From Pseudomonas sp. P8_229 (GTDB lineage: Bacteria > Pseudomonadota > Gammaproteobacteria > Pseudomonadales > Pseudomonadaceae): a stretch of 64,000 bases of DNA. The notes beneath the pieces were generated by a model. That model was not told the DNA's origin and did no database searches. It was given only the letters and a program-made list of their open reading frames with translations. Made by a program: the position numbers and the translations under genes. Shown here in pieces: positions 6,892 through 16,181 of the stretch. Every line of letters starts with the position of its first letter. The stretch's first letter is position 1. The DNA lies in the NCBI RefSeq assembly GCF_034008635.1, contig NZ_CP125378.1, positions 5,766,501 through 5,830,500 of the forward strand, read 5' to 3'.

Positions 6892-9420
6892 ATGGACAGA
6901 ACGGAAAATGAATTTGAAAAGCGGGACGTCAGCACGGGTATTCCGGTGAACTCACCAGCCTCACAGACGATGGAGGAACTCTTGCAACCAGAGCGTCCGC
7001 AGCCTGAAAGTCTGGAACAGCAGACTAGCAAATCACGTAAAAACGCTTCGAAGAGAACCGGCACAAAACCCACAGGTCCTCTACCGAGCGTGCAAGATCT
7101 GGACACGTTAAAAGCGGCAGAGCTGGCGAGAGCCTTTGAGGCGGGCCAGGTGAAAAGAGCTGCAACTTCCATCGCTATCACCCAAAACGATGACCCGTGG
7201 GCAGCTGATCTCGATGATCGTCTGGGTGCCAACGATGAAGCGAAAGCCTTTGCGCGCCTGGCCGTTGCCAAGGATTTCACGCCACCGCTGGCAATCGGAT
7301 TATTTGGCAACTGGGGCAGCGGCAAGTCATTTTTCATGCGTTTGATCTATCAGCACATTGAGCGTCTGAGCGAGGGCAAGGCAAGTCCTCAGGCTCCCGA
7401 GGCCGGCTCAAAGGCTTTTCACACCGATGTTGTGCAGATTCGCTTCAATGCTTGGCATTACGCGGAAACCAATCTGTGGGCCAGTCTGGTCAGTCACTTG
7501 TTTACTGAACTGGATCGCTGGTACACAAAGCACAATCCCCAAGCGCCTGACCCACTGCTGGAGCATCTGTCGACTTCGCGAATGTTGACGCTGGATGCCG
7601 CTCAGGAACTGGTTCGCCGTCGCCGCGACCAGCGTGCTGCTTCGGAGCAGTTGCTCAAGGCCCGTAACGAACTGGAGGTGGCTCAAGCGAATACGGCCAG
7701 ATCGCCCTCGGTCTATCTTGCTGCGGTGAGCAAGGTGCTCGGCGCCAACAATGATGATAAAGAAATTCAAGACGCGAAAGTTGAATTAGAGAACGCTGCA
7801 AAGGTACTCGGGATCGATGTCCTGGCCAAGGGTGGGAAGGGCTTTCAAGACGTATCCAACGCGCTTTACGACGAGGCCGGGAAGGCAAAGTTGTTGGCTG
7901 GAGGATATAAGAATCAACTGCTGGACTGGTGGAGCGTAGGCATCTTCGCGCTGGTCATTCTGGCGTTGCCCTGGATCGCGACAGAAGGGATGGCGTTACT
8001 GAAAAGGCAATTACCTTTTCTGGAAAACCTGCACGAAAGTCTGACGTTGTTGAGTTGTGTAGTCGTAGCCGTGACCGCGCGCTTGCGCTGGGTCTGGGGG
8101 AAGGTTCACGGCGCGTTGACTCATCTGGAAGCGGGAAAGGAGGCTCTGGATAAAGTCATCAGGCAACGCCTCGCAGGGCAGGAAAAAACACTCGATGAGG
8201 CCCAGCAACACCTGGCACGGATGAATGCTGATGTTGATGAGGCCAAGGCTCTGGTTCAGGCCACCAGCGAACATTTGGCGCATGCGACTCACGACTTTTC
8301 TCAAGGCACCGGTGCCGGACGCTTGAAGAAGTTCGTGAGAGCCCGGGCGACCGATGGCGACTACGCGCAACATCTCGGGCTGATTGCCACGGTGCGAAAG
8401 GACTTTGAAGAGCTGGCCTTCAATGTGGCCGAGGGGGGCAGCCTCAAGGCGTCGGTCGAAGCCGAACGAGCGGCATTCAAGGCGAAAATGGACAAGTTTC
8501 TGGATGACAACAAGTCGCTGTTGGATGATGAGGACAGACAGAAGCTCAATGCTGCGGCGACGCACGAGCCTGTCGAAGTCCAATCCTTCAAACGTATTGC
8601 GTTGTACATCGACGATCTGGATCGCTGCCCGCCGGATAAGGTCGTCGAGGTCTTGCAAGCTGTGCATTTACTGCTGACCTTTCCGTTGTTTGTAGTGTTG
8701 GTAGCTGTGGATGTTCGGTGGGTACGCAAGGCACTGCTCCAGCATTATCCGAATTTGATGGCAGGGGCTGGCGAACAGCTGGAGACGGCCTCGGTCTCTG
8801 ACTATCTGGAGAAGATCTTCCAGATTCCTTATTGGATGCGCCCGATGGACAGTGCTTCGAGTGAACAGTTTTTGCAGAGCCAGTTGGACAGGATAAAAGG
8901 CAGCGGGTCTGCCAGTATCGTCCTGCCAACGCCGGGCCAGCCGCCCGTGGTCGTTCCTGAAAGCGCTGAAGAGGTTCCGACGGAAACGTTGAACATGACT
9001 CTGGCTGAGTCAGAAGCACTGCAAAAACTTGCTCCATACATAGGTTCCTCACCGCGTCGCGCACTTCGTTTTTTGAATGTCTATCGAGTGATCAAAGCCA
9101 GCCACAAATCAGAAGATCTGAAGGCGCTTGAAGAGAGTGAATACAAAGCGCTGCTCACGTTATTGGCTATTTCGATGGCGACACCACGTTATTTCTCGAA
9201 TCTGCTCCAGAACCTCATGAGGAGGTCAGATGGTATCGAAATGAGCGAGATAGGTACGCTGGTCAACCTCCAGTCCACCAATGTAAACGTCGCGGAATAC
9301 GACCGCTTTGAGGCTATTGTGGCGGTCTATGTCGACCTGAATTTGAAAGAGAAGAGCAACCCGAAACATCGGGTAAAAAAATACGCTGCAATTATCCAGC
9401 GCTACTCCTTTGAAGGCTGA
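6892..9420 (+). CDS. KAP-family P-loop NTPase (membrane-anchored)
   Basis: An 842-residue protein. Walker A GNWGSGKS is at residues 139-146, preceded by the typical LAVAKDFTPPLAIGLF. FNAWHYAETNLWASL follows, the hallmark of KAP NTPases. Two hydrophobic segments lie near residues 348-368 and 380-398, inserted between the Walker motifs together with long charged, Ala/Glu-rich helices likely to form coiled coils. Walker B is IALYIDDLDRCPPDKV near 569-584, and SPRRALRFLNVYR near 720 is a sensor-2-like segment. The first ~85 residues are polar and low in complexity. I chose ATG 6892 because the frame upstream runs into the previous gene. Codon use and GC look lower than in flanking housekeeping genes, suggesting transfer. 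Some KAP ATPases (for example PifA) act in phage exclusion; the role here is unknown. Confidence 0.88.
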   Translation: MDRTENEFEKRDVSTGIPVNSPASQTMEELLQPERPQPESLEQQTSKSRKNASKRTGTKPTGPLPSVQDLDTLKAAELARAFEAGQVKRAATSIAITQNDDPWAADLDDRLGANDEAKAFARLAVAKDFTPPLAIGLFGNWGSGKSFFMRLIYQHIERLSEGKASPQAPEAGSKAFHTDVVQIRFNAWHYAETNLWASLVSHLFTELDRWYTKHNPQAPDPLLEHLSTSRMLTLDAAQELVRRRRDQRAASEQLLKARNELEVAQANTARSPSVYLAAVSKVLGANNDDKEIQDAKVELENAAKVLGIDVLAKGGKGFQDVSNALYDEAGKAKLLAGGYKNQLLDWWSVGIFALVILALPWIATEGMALLKRQLPFLENLHESLTLLSCVVVAVTARLRWVWGKVHGALTHLEAGKEALDKVIRQRLAGQEKTLDEAQQHLARMNADVDEAKALVQATSEHLAHATHDFSQGTGAGRLKKFVRARATDGDYAQHLGLIATVRKDFEELAFNVAEGGSLKASVEAERAAFKAKMDKFLDDNKSLLDDEDRQKLNAAATHEPVEVQSFKRIALYIDDLDRCPPDKVVEVLQAVHLLLTFPLFVVLVAVDVRWVRKALLQHYPNLMAGAGEQLETASVSDYLEKIFQIPYWMRPMDSASSEQFLQSQLDRIKGSGSASIVLPTPGQPPVVVPESAEEVPTETLNMTLAESEALQKLAPYIGSSPRRALRFLNVYRVIKASHKSEDLKALEESEYKALLTLLAISMATPRYFSNLLQNLMRRSDGIEMSEIGTLVNLQSTNVNVAEYDRFEAIVAVYVDLNLKEKSNPKHRVKKYAAIIQRYSFEG

Positions 9421-9966
9421 CACGCGGGGTATCAACCCATTACTGCAATCCATCGTCACGGATCATGAGTAGAGAGCATGCATCACTCCTCGATACTGGC
9501 GAGTACGGCGACTGATGTACATCTGATCCAGACCCGGTGTGCAGGTCGCCGAAATTTTCGGTTGGCTTCCACGGTCGATGGCTTGTTCGTTGAGCCATCC
9601 GCCCCCCTGAAGCGCATCACTTGCTTGATCTCGCTTTCGCTCAGTGAGCGCTGGTCGACTAGCGATGATTAGGTCTGAACGCCGTATTTCTCCAACTAAT
9701 ACAGATTTTGAAATGATTTCTCTCTGGGGGAGCAGGTACTTCAGCCTGTACGCTCCAAGGCCATTTTTCATTCAGGATTTGCATGAACACCCTTTCGGAG
9801 CCTCCCAGTCGTACCTTCTCCTCGCGCCATGGCGCGGTCTTGACGCATTCGCAGCATCCGGTCTTCCGACTCCCGACTATCGTTGTCAACGCGGCTCCAG
9901 AGCCTTCGCGTTGCGCTTTGCCGTGTCCGGCAGCCTGAATTCACTGAAGAGAGATCGAGACATTTT
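9421..9966 (+). other. Long leader/intergenic region before the TerC-family gene
   Basis: About 545 bases with no recognisable protein gene. Visible items are a hairpin at about 9737-9763 (GGAGC and GTAC arms pairing with GTAC and GCTCC, following the run GGGGGAGCAG) and a 51-codon ORF at 9783-9938 ending 28 bases before the next start. The rest holds nothing I can name. TerC-family genes are often under leader (metal or pH) control, so a cis-regulatory leader is plausible but not shown. Confidence 0.4.
9783..9938 (+). CDS. Possible leader peptide upstream of terC-like gene
   Basis: A 51-codon ORF starts ATG AAC ACC CTT TCG and encodes a Pro/Ser/Arg-rich, non-hydrophobic peptide. AGGA lies about 7 bases before the ATG and the stop TGA is 28 bases before the terC-like start. 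It overlaps the only structured part of the leader. No homology is recognised; it may be chance in high-GC DNA. Confidence 0.25.
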   Translation: MNTLSEPPSRTFSSRHGAVLTHSQHPVFRLPTIVVNAAPEPSRCALPCPAA

Positions 9967-11526
9967 ATGGAGTGGTTAGCGGATCCCACGGCCTGGTTAG
10001 GCTTGTTGACCTTGATTGTGCTGGAACTGGTGCTGGGTATCGACAACCTGGTGTTCATCGCGATCCTGGCGGACAAACTGCCGCCGCATCAACGCGATCG
10101 TGCGCGCATCATCGGCCTGTCGCTGGCTTTGATCATGCGCCTGGGCCTGTTGGCGAGTATTTCCTGGCTGGTGACCCTCACGCAGCCGTTGTTCGAGGTG
10201 TTCGGCAAGAGCTTCTCCGGCCGTGACCTGATCATGCTGTTCGGTGGTGTGTTCCTGTTGTTCAAGGCCACCATGGAACTGCACGAACGGCTTGAAGGGC
10301 ATGTCGGCCAGCGCTCGACCAACGCTGCTTACGCATTGTTCTGGCCGATCGTGGCGCAGATCGTGGTCCTCGACGCGGTGTTCTCGCTGGACGCGGTCAT
10401 CACCGCAGTCGGCATGGTTGATGAACTGGCGGTGATGATGATCGCGGTGATCATTTCCATCGGCCTGATGATCGTGGCCAGCAAGCCGCTGACCCGCTTC
10501 GTCAACGCGCACCCGACGGTGATCATGCTGTGTCTGGGCTTCCTGATGATGATCGGTTTCGCCCTGACGGCCGAAGGCCTGGGCTTCCATATCCCGAAAG
10601 GCTATCTCTACGCGGCCATTGGTTTCTCGATCCTGATCGAGGTGTTCAACCAGATCGCCCGCGCTCGTCGCAAACGCTCGATGCAAGGCCTGCGGCCAAT
10701 GCGTGAGCGCACGGCCCACGCGGTGATGCGTCTGCTGGGTGGGCGCAAGCTGGAGGCGGAGGAGGTGGGCGAGGAGATTTCCGATTTGCTGGACGATGGC
10801 GAAGCGCCAAGTGCGGAGCTGTTCGACCGTCGTGAGCGCGTAATGATCAGCGGCGTGTTGCAACTGGCCGAGCGGCCGATCCGGAACCTGATGACCGTAC
10901 GTGCCGACGTCGACACCATCGATCTGGCCGACGACGCCGAAACGATTCGCACGCGCCTGATGCATTCTTCCTACTCGCGTTTGCCGCTGATTCGCAACGG
11001 TGCGGTGGATGAACCGCTGGGCTTCGTGCACAAGAAGGAGCTGCTCAAGGAGTACCTCGCCGGTACCGAGCCAAATCTGGAGCACCTGGCGCGCAAGACC
11101 ATCAACCTGCTCGACAGCTACTCGATCCTCAATGCGCTGGAGCAGATGCGCGCGGCGTCGACCCACATTGCTTTCGTGGTCAACGAGTTCGGTGACTTTG
11201 TCGGCGTGCTGACCATGACCGACATTCTCGAATCGATCGCTGGCGAGTTGCCGGATGCCAGCGAAATCGAAGGCCCGGACGTGATCGAAGAGCAGGGTGG
11301 GTATGTGGTCAACGGCGCATTGAACCTGACGCGTGTTCGCCAGCGCACGGGGTTTGGTGCCGAGCCGACCGAGGACTATCAGACCTTGGCCGGGCTGGTG
11401 ATGAGCCTGCTGGATCGCTTGCCGATAATTGGCGATCGGCTGCAGTACGAAGGCTGGCAGATGACCGTCAAAGCCGTTGAGGAGCGGCGGGTGACGCGGG
11501 TGTTGCTGGTGCGTAATACCGCTTAA
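9967..11526 (+). CDS. TerC-family integral membrane protein with CBS and CorC/HlyC domains (YegH/YoaE type)
   Basis: A 519-residue inner-membrane protein. Residues 1-230 form a TerC domain with about seven transmembrane segments, including [20 protein letters not shown] and [16 protein letters not shown], whose conserved acidic residues suggest metal handling. Paired CBS domains follow at about 295-425 ([26 protein letters not shown]), then a CorC_HlyC domain at 435-519 ([18 protein letters not shown]). ATG 9967 is preceded by the weak site GAGAGATCGAG, and upstream in-frame codons show no conserved sequence. It stands alone in its transcription unit. Relatives are implicated in metal-ion (Mn2+) export or homeostasis; the substrate is not shown here. 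Confidence 0.9.
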   Translation: MEWLADPTAWLGLLTLIVLELVLGIDNLVFIAILADKLPPHQRDRARIIGLSLALIMRLGLLASISWLVTLTQPLFEVFGKSFSGRDLIMLFGGVFLLFKATMELHERLEGHVGQRSTNAAYALFWPIVAQIVVLDAVFSLDAVITAVGMVDELAVMMIAVIISIGLMIVASKPLTRFVNAHPTVIMLCLGFLMMIGFALTAEGLGFHIPKGYLYAAIGFSILIEVFNQIARARRKRSMQGLRPMRERTAHAVMRLLGGRKLEAEEVGEEISDLLDDGEAPSAELFDRRERVMISGVLQLAERPIRNLMTVRADVDTIDLADDAETIRTRLMHSSYSRLPLIRNGAVDEPLGFVHKKELLKEYLAGTEPNLEHLARKTINLLDSYSILNALEQMRAASTHIAFVVNEFGDFVGVLTMTDILESIAGELPDASEIEGPDVIEEQGGYVVNGALNLTRVRQRTGFGAEPTEDYQTLAGLVMSLLDRLPIIGDRLQYEGWQMTVKAVEERRVTRVLLVRNTA

Positions 11527-11566
11527 ATACGGTTCTCCCCTGTGGAGCTGCTGCGTGCCGCACCTC

Positions 11567-12010
11567 CTACATGGATATTGAGCGGTGTCGAAGTGACTGC
11601 GCACGGGGGATGGTGCAAAGATTACACAAGGTGCGACGAAGCCAGCCCAAGTCATGTCGTGGTTTTTGCTGCACCACTGGTGCCTTGGTCCTGCCAATAT
11701 GCCGGGCAAAGTCCGCCGCCAGTGTCTCCTCCGTGCCAATCCCCTTGAGTTTTTTCACCAGCCTGCCGTCCTGGTAGAACAGCACCGTCGGCGTGCCGGT
11801 GACCAGCGGATGGCGCGGCGACTCACTGGTGTTAAGCATGTAGATATTGGCGCGATGCCGGTACGGCTCGGCAATCTGACGAAAAATCGGCCCGGCGAAC
11901 TCGCAGGCGGGGCAATGTTCATTGGCGAAATACAGGATCACCGGGCGCCAGGTTTTCAGGGCTTTGCGGTAGACCGGGGCCAGATTGGAAATGGTATTGG
12001 CAGCGCTCAT
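11567..12010 (-). CDS. Thioredoxin-like protein
   Basis: A 147-residue protein with one thioredoxin fold. The redox motif CPAC is at residues 33-36 after the strand VILYFANEH, followed by GTPTVLFYQDGRLVKKLKG, which carries the cis-Pro (TGTPTV). No signal peptide is seen, so it is cytoplasmic. The C-terminal ~40 residues (RTKAPVVQQKPRHDLG onward) are Arg-rich and outside the domain. The active-site pair CPAC differs from the canonical CGPC, so its redox potential or partner probably differs. AAAGGAG lies seven bases before the ATG. It converges on the TerC-like gene and is read away from the StbD-like remnant. Confidence 0.85.
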   Translation of the reverse strand: MSAANTISNLAPVYRKALKTWRPVILYFANEHCPACEFAGPIFRQIAEPYRHRANIYMLNTSESPRHPLVTGTPTVLFYQDGRLVKKLKGIGTEETLAADFARHIGRTKAPVVQQKPRHDLGWLRRTLCNLCTIPRAQSLRHRSISM

Positions 12011-12247
12011 TGAGAACTCCTTTTCAACGACCTCGAAGGTTCGATGACGTTAAAGGAGGGTGCAGACCGGGTCTACTGTCAGAAATTACAGGTGGTCCGT
12101 GGATTCACGAGATTTTTCCCACTTTTATGAAAGACCGACCCGACACGAAACCCGGAAATGTGGAGTGTCGGGACGTGATACCTTTTTTGACTCATCCCAA
12201 AGCGGAGGTGGGACATCGTTCTTTATGTCGTAGCGAGTATTTCTGAA

Positions 12248-12451
12248 TTGAAACGAAATCCCATTGCCACCGTCGCCACTGGTGACAGTGAACCTGTTGT
12301 AGTCCTTCATCGAATCGAGCCTGTTTTCTATTGCGCGCCTGAAAAGGAGTATGAAGCGATGATGGATAACCTGAAGGATCAGGAGCTGATCACGCTTTGT
12401 GAGGAGCGAGAAAATGATCACTTTTTTAAGGTTTCGCTAGATGACCTATGA
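12248..12451 (+). CDS. StbD-like antitoxin (Phd/YefM superfamily), probable relic
   Basis: A 67-residue product from TTG 12248. LKRNPIATVATGDSEPVVVL, then FYCAPEKEYEAMMDNL and a C-terminal KVSLDDL, match the StbD/RelB-type antitoxins of stbDE modules as I remember them. Family members usually carry about ten more N-terminal residues. Here the frame continues upstream as VLYVVASISE without an ATG, GTG or TTG; a strong GGAGG (12204-12208) points instead to ATC at 12215, as if an ancestral ATG had mutated. Directly at the end, ATGACCTATGAG (from 12441) reproduces the usual StbE toxin start (MTYE) overlapping LDDL, but homology stops there. The toxin gene therefore seems deleted and the antitoxin orphaned. 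Confidence 0.6.
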   Translation: MKRNPIATVATGDSEPVVVLHRIEPVFYCAPEKEYEAMMDNLKDQELITLCEERENDHFFKVSLDDL

Positions 12452-12683
12452 GACAAACCCGAACTTCAATCGCATTGCACCGAATCCGCACATCCGTGCT
12501 CCAACTGGGAACCTGCTACTCGCGATCTGTAGCCTAAGGTAGCGCAGCCCGTCAGTACCTCCACGTAACACCATTCCTCGCATTTCCCGCATCCCTTTGA
12601 TTCCAAAAACATTTCAACCCGTTACAGATTCCCCGCGATTCCTGTGGCACACTTTCTGCTGTCTATTCCGCAGTAACAAACCG

Positions 12684-12704
12684 TGTTCCGGTATAGCGGA
12701 ATAA
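12684..12704. promoter_or_regulatory. Inverted repeat, candidate IclR-family operator
   Basis: TTCCG (12686-12690), six bases, then CGGAA (12697-12701) lies 26 bases before the transporter gene start. A further ATTCCGC is at about 12665. The cluster encodes its own IclR regulator, so this is a reasonable operator; the match to a specific IclR site is inferred. Confidence 0.4.
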
Positions 12705-12726
12705 ACACAATTCTGGAGTGCTTGCC

Positions 12727-13575
12727 ATGCATCGCCGTCCTTCGTTGTTCAAAGCGTGTGTTTTTGTTCTTGCGGCTTCGTCCGCTGCCATGGGCATGGC
12801 CCAGGCAGCCGACAGCAAGCTCGACAGTGTTCTGGCCCGTGGGAAGCTGATTGTGGGCACTGGCAGCACCAATGCGCCGTGGCACTTTCAGGGTGCGGAC
12901 GGCAAGTTGCAGGGCTTTGATATCGACATCGCCAGGATGGTGGCCAAGGGATTGTTCAATGACCCGAACAAAGTCGAGTTCGTGGTGCAGTCGTCCGATG
13001 CGCGGATTCCCAATCTGCTGACCGACAAGGTCGACATGAGCTGCCAGTTCATCACCGTCACCGCCAGCCGTGCGCAGCAAGTGGCGTTCACCTTGCCGTA
13101 CTACCGCGAAGGTGTCGGCCTGCTGCTGCCGGCCAACAGCAAGTACAAGGAAATCGAAGACCTGCAGGCTGCTGGCGACAGCGTCACCGTGGCCGTGCTG
13201 CAGAATGTCTACGCCGAAGAACTGGTGCATCAGGCGCTGCCCAAGGCCAAGGTCGATCAGTACGACAGCGTCGACCTGATGTATCAGGCGGTGAACTCCG
13301 GCCGCGCCGATACCGCTGCCACTGATCAGTCGTCGGTCAAGTACCTGATGGTGCAGAACCCTGGCCGCTATCGCAGCCCGACCTACGCCTGGAGCCCGCA
13401 GACCTATGCCTGCGCAGTCAAACGCGGCGATCAGGACTGGCTGAACTTCGTCAACACCACCCTGCATGAGGCGATGACCGGCGTCGAGTTCCCGACCTAC
13501 GCGGCCTCGTTCAAGCAATGGTTCGGTGTCGATCTGCCGTCGCCGGCGATCGGTTTCCCTGTCGAATTCAAATGA
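12727..13575 (+). CDS. ABC transporter periplasmic substrate-binding protein (family 3), probable D-glucosaminate uptake
   Basis: A 282-residue periplasmic binding protein of the polar amino acid type (SBP_bac_3). A signal peptide covers residues 1-27, with cleavage expected after AMGMAQA. The mature domain begins DSKLDSVLARGKLIVGTGST, with family blocks FDIDIARMVAKGLF and DVDMSCQFITVTASR-like sequence (KVDMSCQFITVTASR). I chose ATG 12727 over GTG 12718 because it begins the signal peptide and follows TCTGGAGTG. It is the first gene of a six-gene same-strand run (binding protein, two permeases, ATPase, RidA, IclR). The neighbouring PLP ammonia-lyase and KDG kinase suggest D-glucosaminate as the ligand. 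The gene order equals that of D-glucosamine transporters identified genetically in other fluorescens-group strains, as I recall. Confidence 0.88.
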   Translation: MHRRPSLFKACVFVLAASSAAMGMAQAADSKLDSVLARGKLIVGTGSTNAPWHFQGADGKLQGFDIDIARMVAKGLFNDPNKVEFVVQSSDARIPNLLTDKVDMSCQFITVTASRAQQVAFTLPYYREGVGLLLPANSKYKEIEDLQAAGDSVTVAVLQNVYAEELVHQALPKAKVDQYDSVDLMYQAVNSGRADTAATDQSSVKYLMVQNPGRYRSPTYAWSPQTYACAVKRGDQDWLNFVNTTLHEAMTGVEFPTYAASFKQWFGVDLPSPAIGFPVEFK

Positions 13576-13626
13576 TCCCGTGAGAGTGGGGCGACTCGAA
13601 TCGCCCCGCTCAAGGTACTGCTGACC

Positions 13627-14289
13627 ATGAACTATCAGTTGAACTTTGCCGCCGTATGGCGCGATTTCGACACCTTGCTGGCGGGGCTCGGTCTGGGCCT
13701 CGAACTGGCGCTGGTGTCGATCGCCATCGGCTGCGTGATAGGCCTGCTGATGGCGTTTGCCTTGCTGTCGAAGCATCGCGCCTTGCGGGTGCTGGCCTCG
13801 GTGTACGTCACGGTGGTGCGTAACACGCCGATTCTGGTGTTGATTCTGTTGATCTACTTTGCCTTGCCAAGCCTGGGCATCCGCCTGGACAAGATCCCGT
13901 CGTTCATCATCACGCTGTCGCTGTATGCCGGGGCCTATCTGACCGAAGTGTTCCGTGGTGGCTTGCTGAGCATCCCCAAGGGCCAGCGTGAAGCCGGGCT
14001 GGCGATCGGCCTCGGTGAATGGCAGGTCAAGGCCTACGTCACGGTGCCGGTGATGTTGCGCAACGTGTTGCCGGCGTTGTCGAACAACTTCATTTCGCTG
14101 TTCAAGGACACCTCGTTGGCCGCTGCGATCGCGGTGCCGGAGCTGACCTATTACGCGCGCAAGATCAACGTCGAGAGCTACCGGGTGATTGAAACCTGGC
14201 TGGTGACCACGGCGTTGTATGTCGCGGCCTGTTACCTCATTGCCATGCTGCTGCGGTACCTCGAGCAGCGTCTGGCGATCCGCCGATAG
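13627..14289 (+). CDS. Amino-acid-type ABC transporter permease 1
   Basis: A 220-residue inner-membrane permease (HisM/HisQ family) with about five transmembrane segments. The EAA-loop signature reads GQREAGLAIGLGEWQVKAYV near residues 118-137, and the N-terminal LGLGLELALVSIAIGCVIGL is typical of the family. It starts 51 bases after the binding protein and ends 9 bases before the second permease. It should form the heterodimeric channel with that neighbour. Confidence 0.92.
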   Translation: MNYQLNFAAVWRDFDTLLAGLGLGLELALVSIAIGCVIGLLMAFALLSKHRALRVLASVYVTVVRNTPILVLILLIYFALPSLGIRLDKIPSFIITLSLYAGAYLTEVFRGGLLSIPKGQREAGLAIGLGEWQVKAYVTVPVMLRNVLPALSNNFISLFKDTSLAAAIAVPELTYYARKINVESYRVIETWLVTTALYVAACYLIAMLLRYLEQRLAIRR

Positions 14290-14298
14290 GAGGCTGCG

Positions 14299-14961
14299 AT
14301 GTACCAATCCCCCAGTTGGTTGCATGAGTTGTGGGTGGCACGCGAGACGTTGCTGCAAGGGTTTCTGACCAGTGTGCAGGTGTCGGCGCTGGCGATTCTG
14401 TTTGGCACGCTGCTGGGTGTCGTCACCGGTCTGGTGCTGACTTACGGCAAGTTCTGGATGCGCGCGCCGTTCCGCTTTTACGTCGATCTGATTCGCGGCA
14501 CGCCAGTGTTTGTGCTGGTGCTGGCCTGCTTCTATATGGCGCCGGCGCTGGGCTGGCAGATCAGCGCGTTTCAGGCCGGTGCGTTGGGCCTGACGCTGTT
14601 CTGCGGCTCGCACGTTGCCGAGATTGTGCGCGGCGCCTTGCAGGCACTGCCGCGCGGGCAGATGGAGGCGAGCAAGGCGATCGGCCTGACGTTCTATCAG
14701 TCCCTCGGTTACGTGCTGCTGCCCCAGGCGTTGCGGCAGATCCTGCCGACCTGGGTCAACTCGTCCACCGAAATCGTCAAGGCCTCGACCTTGCTCTCGG
14801 TGATCGGCGTGGCCGAACTGCTGCTCAGCACGCAGCAGATCATCGCCCGGACCTTCATGACCCTGGAGTTCTACCTGTTCGCCGGTTTTCTGTTTTTTGT
14901 CATCAACTACGGCATCGAATTACTCGGCCGGCACATTGAAAAGCGGGTGGCCCTGCCATGA
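14299..14961 (+). CDS. Amino-acid-type ABC transporter permease 2
   Basis: A 220-residue permease of the same HisMQ family. The EAA loop is [20 protein letters not shown] and the channel segment is [26 protein letters not shown] precedes ATG 14299. The stop overlaps the start of the ATPase gene by four bases (ATGA), so translation of the two is probably coupled. Confidence 0.92.
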   Translation: MYQSPSWLHELWVARETLLQGFLTSVQVSALAILFGTLLGVVTGLVLTYGKFWMRAPFRFYVDLIRGTPVFVLVLACFYMAPALGWQISAFQAGALGLTLFCGSHVAEIVRGALQALPRGQMEASKAIGLTFYQSLGYVLLPQALRQILPTWVNSSTEIVKASTLLSVIGVAELLLSTQQIIARTFMTLEFYLFAGFLFFVINYGIELLGRHIEKRVALP

Positions 14962-15755
14962 CTCAAGCTCAAGTTTCCAACGTTGCAAACGGCCAGCCAC
15001 TGCTGGACATCCGTGGCCTGCACAAACAGTACGGCGCGGTCGAAGTGCTCAAGGGCGTCGACCTGAGCATGCAGCGCGGCAACGTCGTCACGTTGATCGG
15101 TTCCAGTGGTTCGGGCAAGACCACGCTGCTGCGCTGCGTGAACATGCTCGAAGAGTTCCAGGGCGGGCAGATCCTGCTCGACGGCGAGTCCATCGGTTAT
15201 GACGAGGTCGGCGGCAAACGCGTGCGCCACGCGGAAAAAGTCATCGCCCGCCATCGCGCCATGACCGGCATGGCCTTCCAGCAATTCAATCTGTTTCCGC
15301 ACCTGACGGCGTTGCAGAACGTCACCCTGGGCCTGCTCAAGGTGAAGAAGATGCATAAGGACGAAGCCGTGGTGCTGGCCGAAAAATGGCTGGAGCGGGT
15401 CGGCCTGCTGGAACGGCGCAATCACTTTCCCGGTCAGTTGTCCGGTGGTCAGCAACAGCGCGTGGCGATTGCCCGGGCGATTGCGATGAACCCGAGCCTG
15501 ATGCTCTTCGATGAGGTCACCTCGGCGCTGGACCCGGAGCTGGTCGGCGAAGTGCTCAACGTGATCAAGGGTCTGGCCGAAGACGGCATGACCATGCTGT
15601 TGGTGACCCACGAGATGCGATTCGCCTTCGAGGTCTCGGACAAGATTGTTTTCATGAATCAGGGGCGGATCGAAGAGCAGGGGCCTCCCAAGGAGCTGTT
15701 CGAACGCCCGCAATCACCGCGCCTGGCTGAGTTTTTCAAGAGCACGCGGTTTTAA
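14958..15755 (+). CDS. Amino-acid-type ABC transporter ATP-binding protein
   Basis: A 265-residue ATPase of the polar amino acid (GlnQ/HisP) class. Walker A is GSSGSGKT at residues 48-55, the Q-loop lies in [18 protein letters not shown], and the ABC signature is [17 protein letters not shown]. Walker B is [14 protein letters not shown] and the switch histidine is in LLVTHEM. The N-terminus is slightly extended ([14 protein letters not shown]). It powers the two preceding permeases. Confidence 0.93.
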   Translation: MTQAQVSNVANGQPLLDIRGLHKQYGAVEVLKGVDLSMQRGNVVTLIGSSGSGKTTLLRCVNMLEEFQGGQILLDGESIGYDEVGGKRVRHAEKVIARHRAMTGMAFQQFNLFPHLTALQNVTLGLLKVKKMHKDEAVVLAEKWLERVGLLERRNHFPGQLSGGQQQRVAIARAIAMNPSLMLFDEVTSALDPELVGEVLNVIKGLAEDGMTMLLVTHEMRFAFEVSDKIVFMNQGRIEEQGPPKELFERPQSPRLAEFFKSTRF

Positions 15756-15785
15756 TCTTTGCTTTTGTCATCAGGAGAAGTACCC

Positions 15786-16175
15786 ATGAGCATTACGCGT
15801 TACGGCACTGGCAGCACCGCCGCCGGCGGCCAGCCACGTCCATTCGCCCGCGCCGTTGAAGCGGATGGCTGGCTGCACGTGTCCGGCCAGGTGCCGGCAG
15901 TGGATGGCGAGATTATCGTTGGTGGCATCGTCGAACAGACCCACCAGACCATGAAGAACCTGATCGCGATTCTCGAAGAAGCCGGTTATGGCCTGGAGGA
16001 TGTGGTGCGTGCCGGTGTATGGCTGGACGATCCGCGGGATTTCAGCAGTTTCAACAAGGTTTTCGGCGAATACTTCAAACCTGAGCACGCCCCGGCACGG
16101 GCCTGTGTGCAGGCGAGCATGATGGTCGACTGCAAGGTCGAGATCGACTGCATCGCGTACAAGAAAAAGGCTTGA
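15786..16175 (+). CDS. RidA/YjgF-family enamine/imine deaminase
   Basis: A 129-residue Rid protein. The active-site region RACVQASMMVDCKVEIDCIAY holds the conserved Arg near residue 107, and ENLI-type sequence (TMKNLIAILEEAGYGLEDVV) is present. Rid proteins hydrolyse reactive enamine/imine intermediates released by PLP dehydratases, which fits the PLP ammonia-lyase gene 1 kb downstream. AGGAG lies nine bases before ATG 15786, and the gene follows the transporter ATPase by 30 bases, likely in the same operon. Confidence 0.9.
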   Translation: MSITRYGTGSTAAGGQPRPFARAVEADGWLHVSGQVPAVDGEIIVGGIVEQTHQTMKNLIAILEEAGYGLEDVVRAGVWLDDPRDFSSFNKVFGEYFKPEHAPARACVQASMMVDCKVEIDCIAYKKKA

Positions 16176-16181
16176 ACTGCA

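Noticed and set aside
9421..9966. yybP-ykoY (Mn2+) riboswitch upstream of the TerC-family gene
   Set aside because: GGGGGAG is suggestive but I could not find the other conserved segments, so I do not call it.
9997..11739. A 580-codon antisense frame over the TerC/CBS gene
   Set aside because: Shadow of a gene with strong family motifs.
12622..14613. A 663-codon antisense frame over the ABC transporter genes
   Set aside because: Its translation is His/Gln/Arg-rich, typical of a complement of GC-rich membrane-protein codons.
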